A stretch of 64,000 nt of DNA. It comes from Azoarcus sp. KH32C (lineage in GTDB: Bacteria; Pseudomonadota; Gammaproteobacteria; Burkholderiales; Rhodocyclaceae). This document shows positions 63,931 through 64,000 of this stretch, in pieces (position 1 is the stretch's first letter; every line of letters starts with the position of its first letter). The stretch spans positions 4,092,001 through 4,156,000 of the forward strand of contig NC_020516.1 in the NCBI RefSeq assembly GCF_000349945.1, in the 5' to 3' direction. The notes under the pieces were generated by a model. The model was not told the origin of the DNA and ran no database searches. It saw only the letters and a list, made by a program, of their open reading frames with translations. The position numbers and the translations under genes were made by a program.

Positions 63931-64000
63931 ATGTTTGAAAAAATCCTGATCGCGAACCGCGGCGAAATCGCCCTGCGCGTACTGCGCGCATGCCGCGAGC
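63931..64000 (+). CDS. accC: biotin carboxylase, 5' part only
   Basis: First 23 codons, M-F-E-K-I-L-I-A-N-R-G-E-I-A-L-R-V, the typical AccC start; the rest lies outside the window. AccC carboxylates the biotin on AccB using ATP and bicarbonate. Confidence 0.95.
   Translation, partial: MFEKILIANRGEIALRVLRACRE

Overview
This window is a core-genome stretch of a Betaproteobacterium. Base composition is roughly two-thirds G+C by eye. The gene content (complete division/cell-wall cluster without murB, DUF2322, ApaG, mpl, aroQ-accB-accC, secD/secF, Hsp15) and the protein sequences look most like the Rhodocyclales (Azoarcus, Aromatoleum, Thauera). That placement is from memory of those families, not from a search. 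I see no insertion sequence, prophage, CRISPR array or integron. The window opens inside a response-regulator gene and closes inside accC.

Region 1 (1-9222): end of a FixJ-type regulator, hslR, then tilS and accA on the minus strand, a gene-free stretch of about 440 bases, a CNNM/CorC-type transporter and a Ca2+/Mn2+-like P-type ATPase. A minus-strand group follows: tRNA-Leu(CAA), an HPF-like ribosome factor and a Bax-inhibitor-1 family membrane protein. Region 2 (9270-17670): queA-tgt, yajC-secD-secF, a MarC protein, DUF2322, purB and apaG. These serve queuosine modification, Sec export and purine synthesis.

Region 3 (17696-30901): a PAS histidine kinase divergent from a FixJ-like regulator, then a ten-gene chemotaxis operon: cheY, a sensorless membrane MCP, a STAS protein, cheA, an MCP, cheW, cheD, cheR, cheB and a GGDEF protein. 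Two details make this the most interesting part. CheA carries two copies (one clean, one degenerate) of an MshEN-like 24-residue motif just before its dimerisation domain. The terminal GGDEF protein has a broken active-site motif (SGGEF) but an intact RxxD inhibitory site. Together they suggest that cyclic di-GMP may be read inside this chemotaxis system. No cheZ or cheC is present; the STAS protein may take part in signal termination.

Region 4 (30947-37258): argJ, an HDOD-GAF protein and secA on the minus strand, and dciA (DUF721) on the plus strand. Region 5 (37255-55426, minus strand): the dcw cluster from mraZ to ftsZ, then lpxC and a 62-residue membrane protein. From mraZ to ftsA nearly every gene overlaps the next by 1 to 17 bases. 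A clear promoter and 10-bp-spaced MraZ boxes precede mraZ; hairpins lie after ftsZ and between ftsA and ftsZ.

Region 6 (55627-64000): the RNase P RNA gene, an unknown lipoprotein, pyrC, rsmI head-to-head with yraN (start codons overlap in one CATG), a GmhA/DiaA-type SIS protein, dolP, mpl, an uncharacterised protein, a TlpA-type thioredoxin, aroQ, accB and the first codons of accC.
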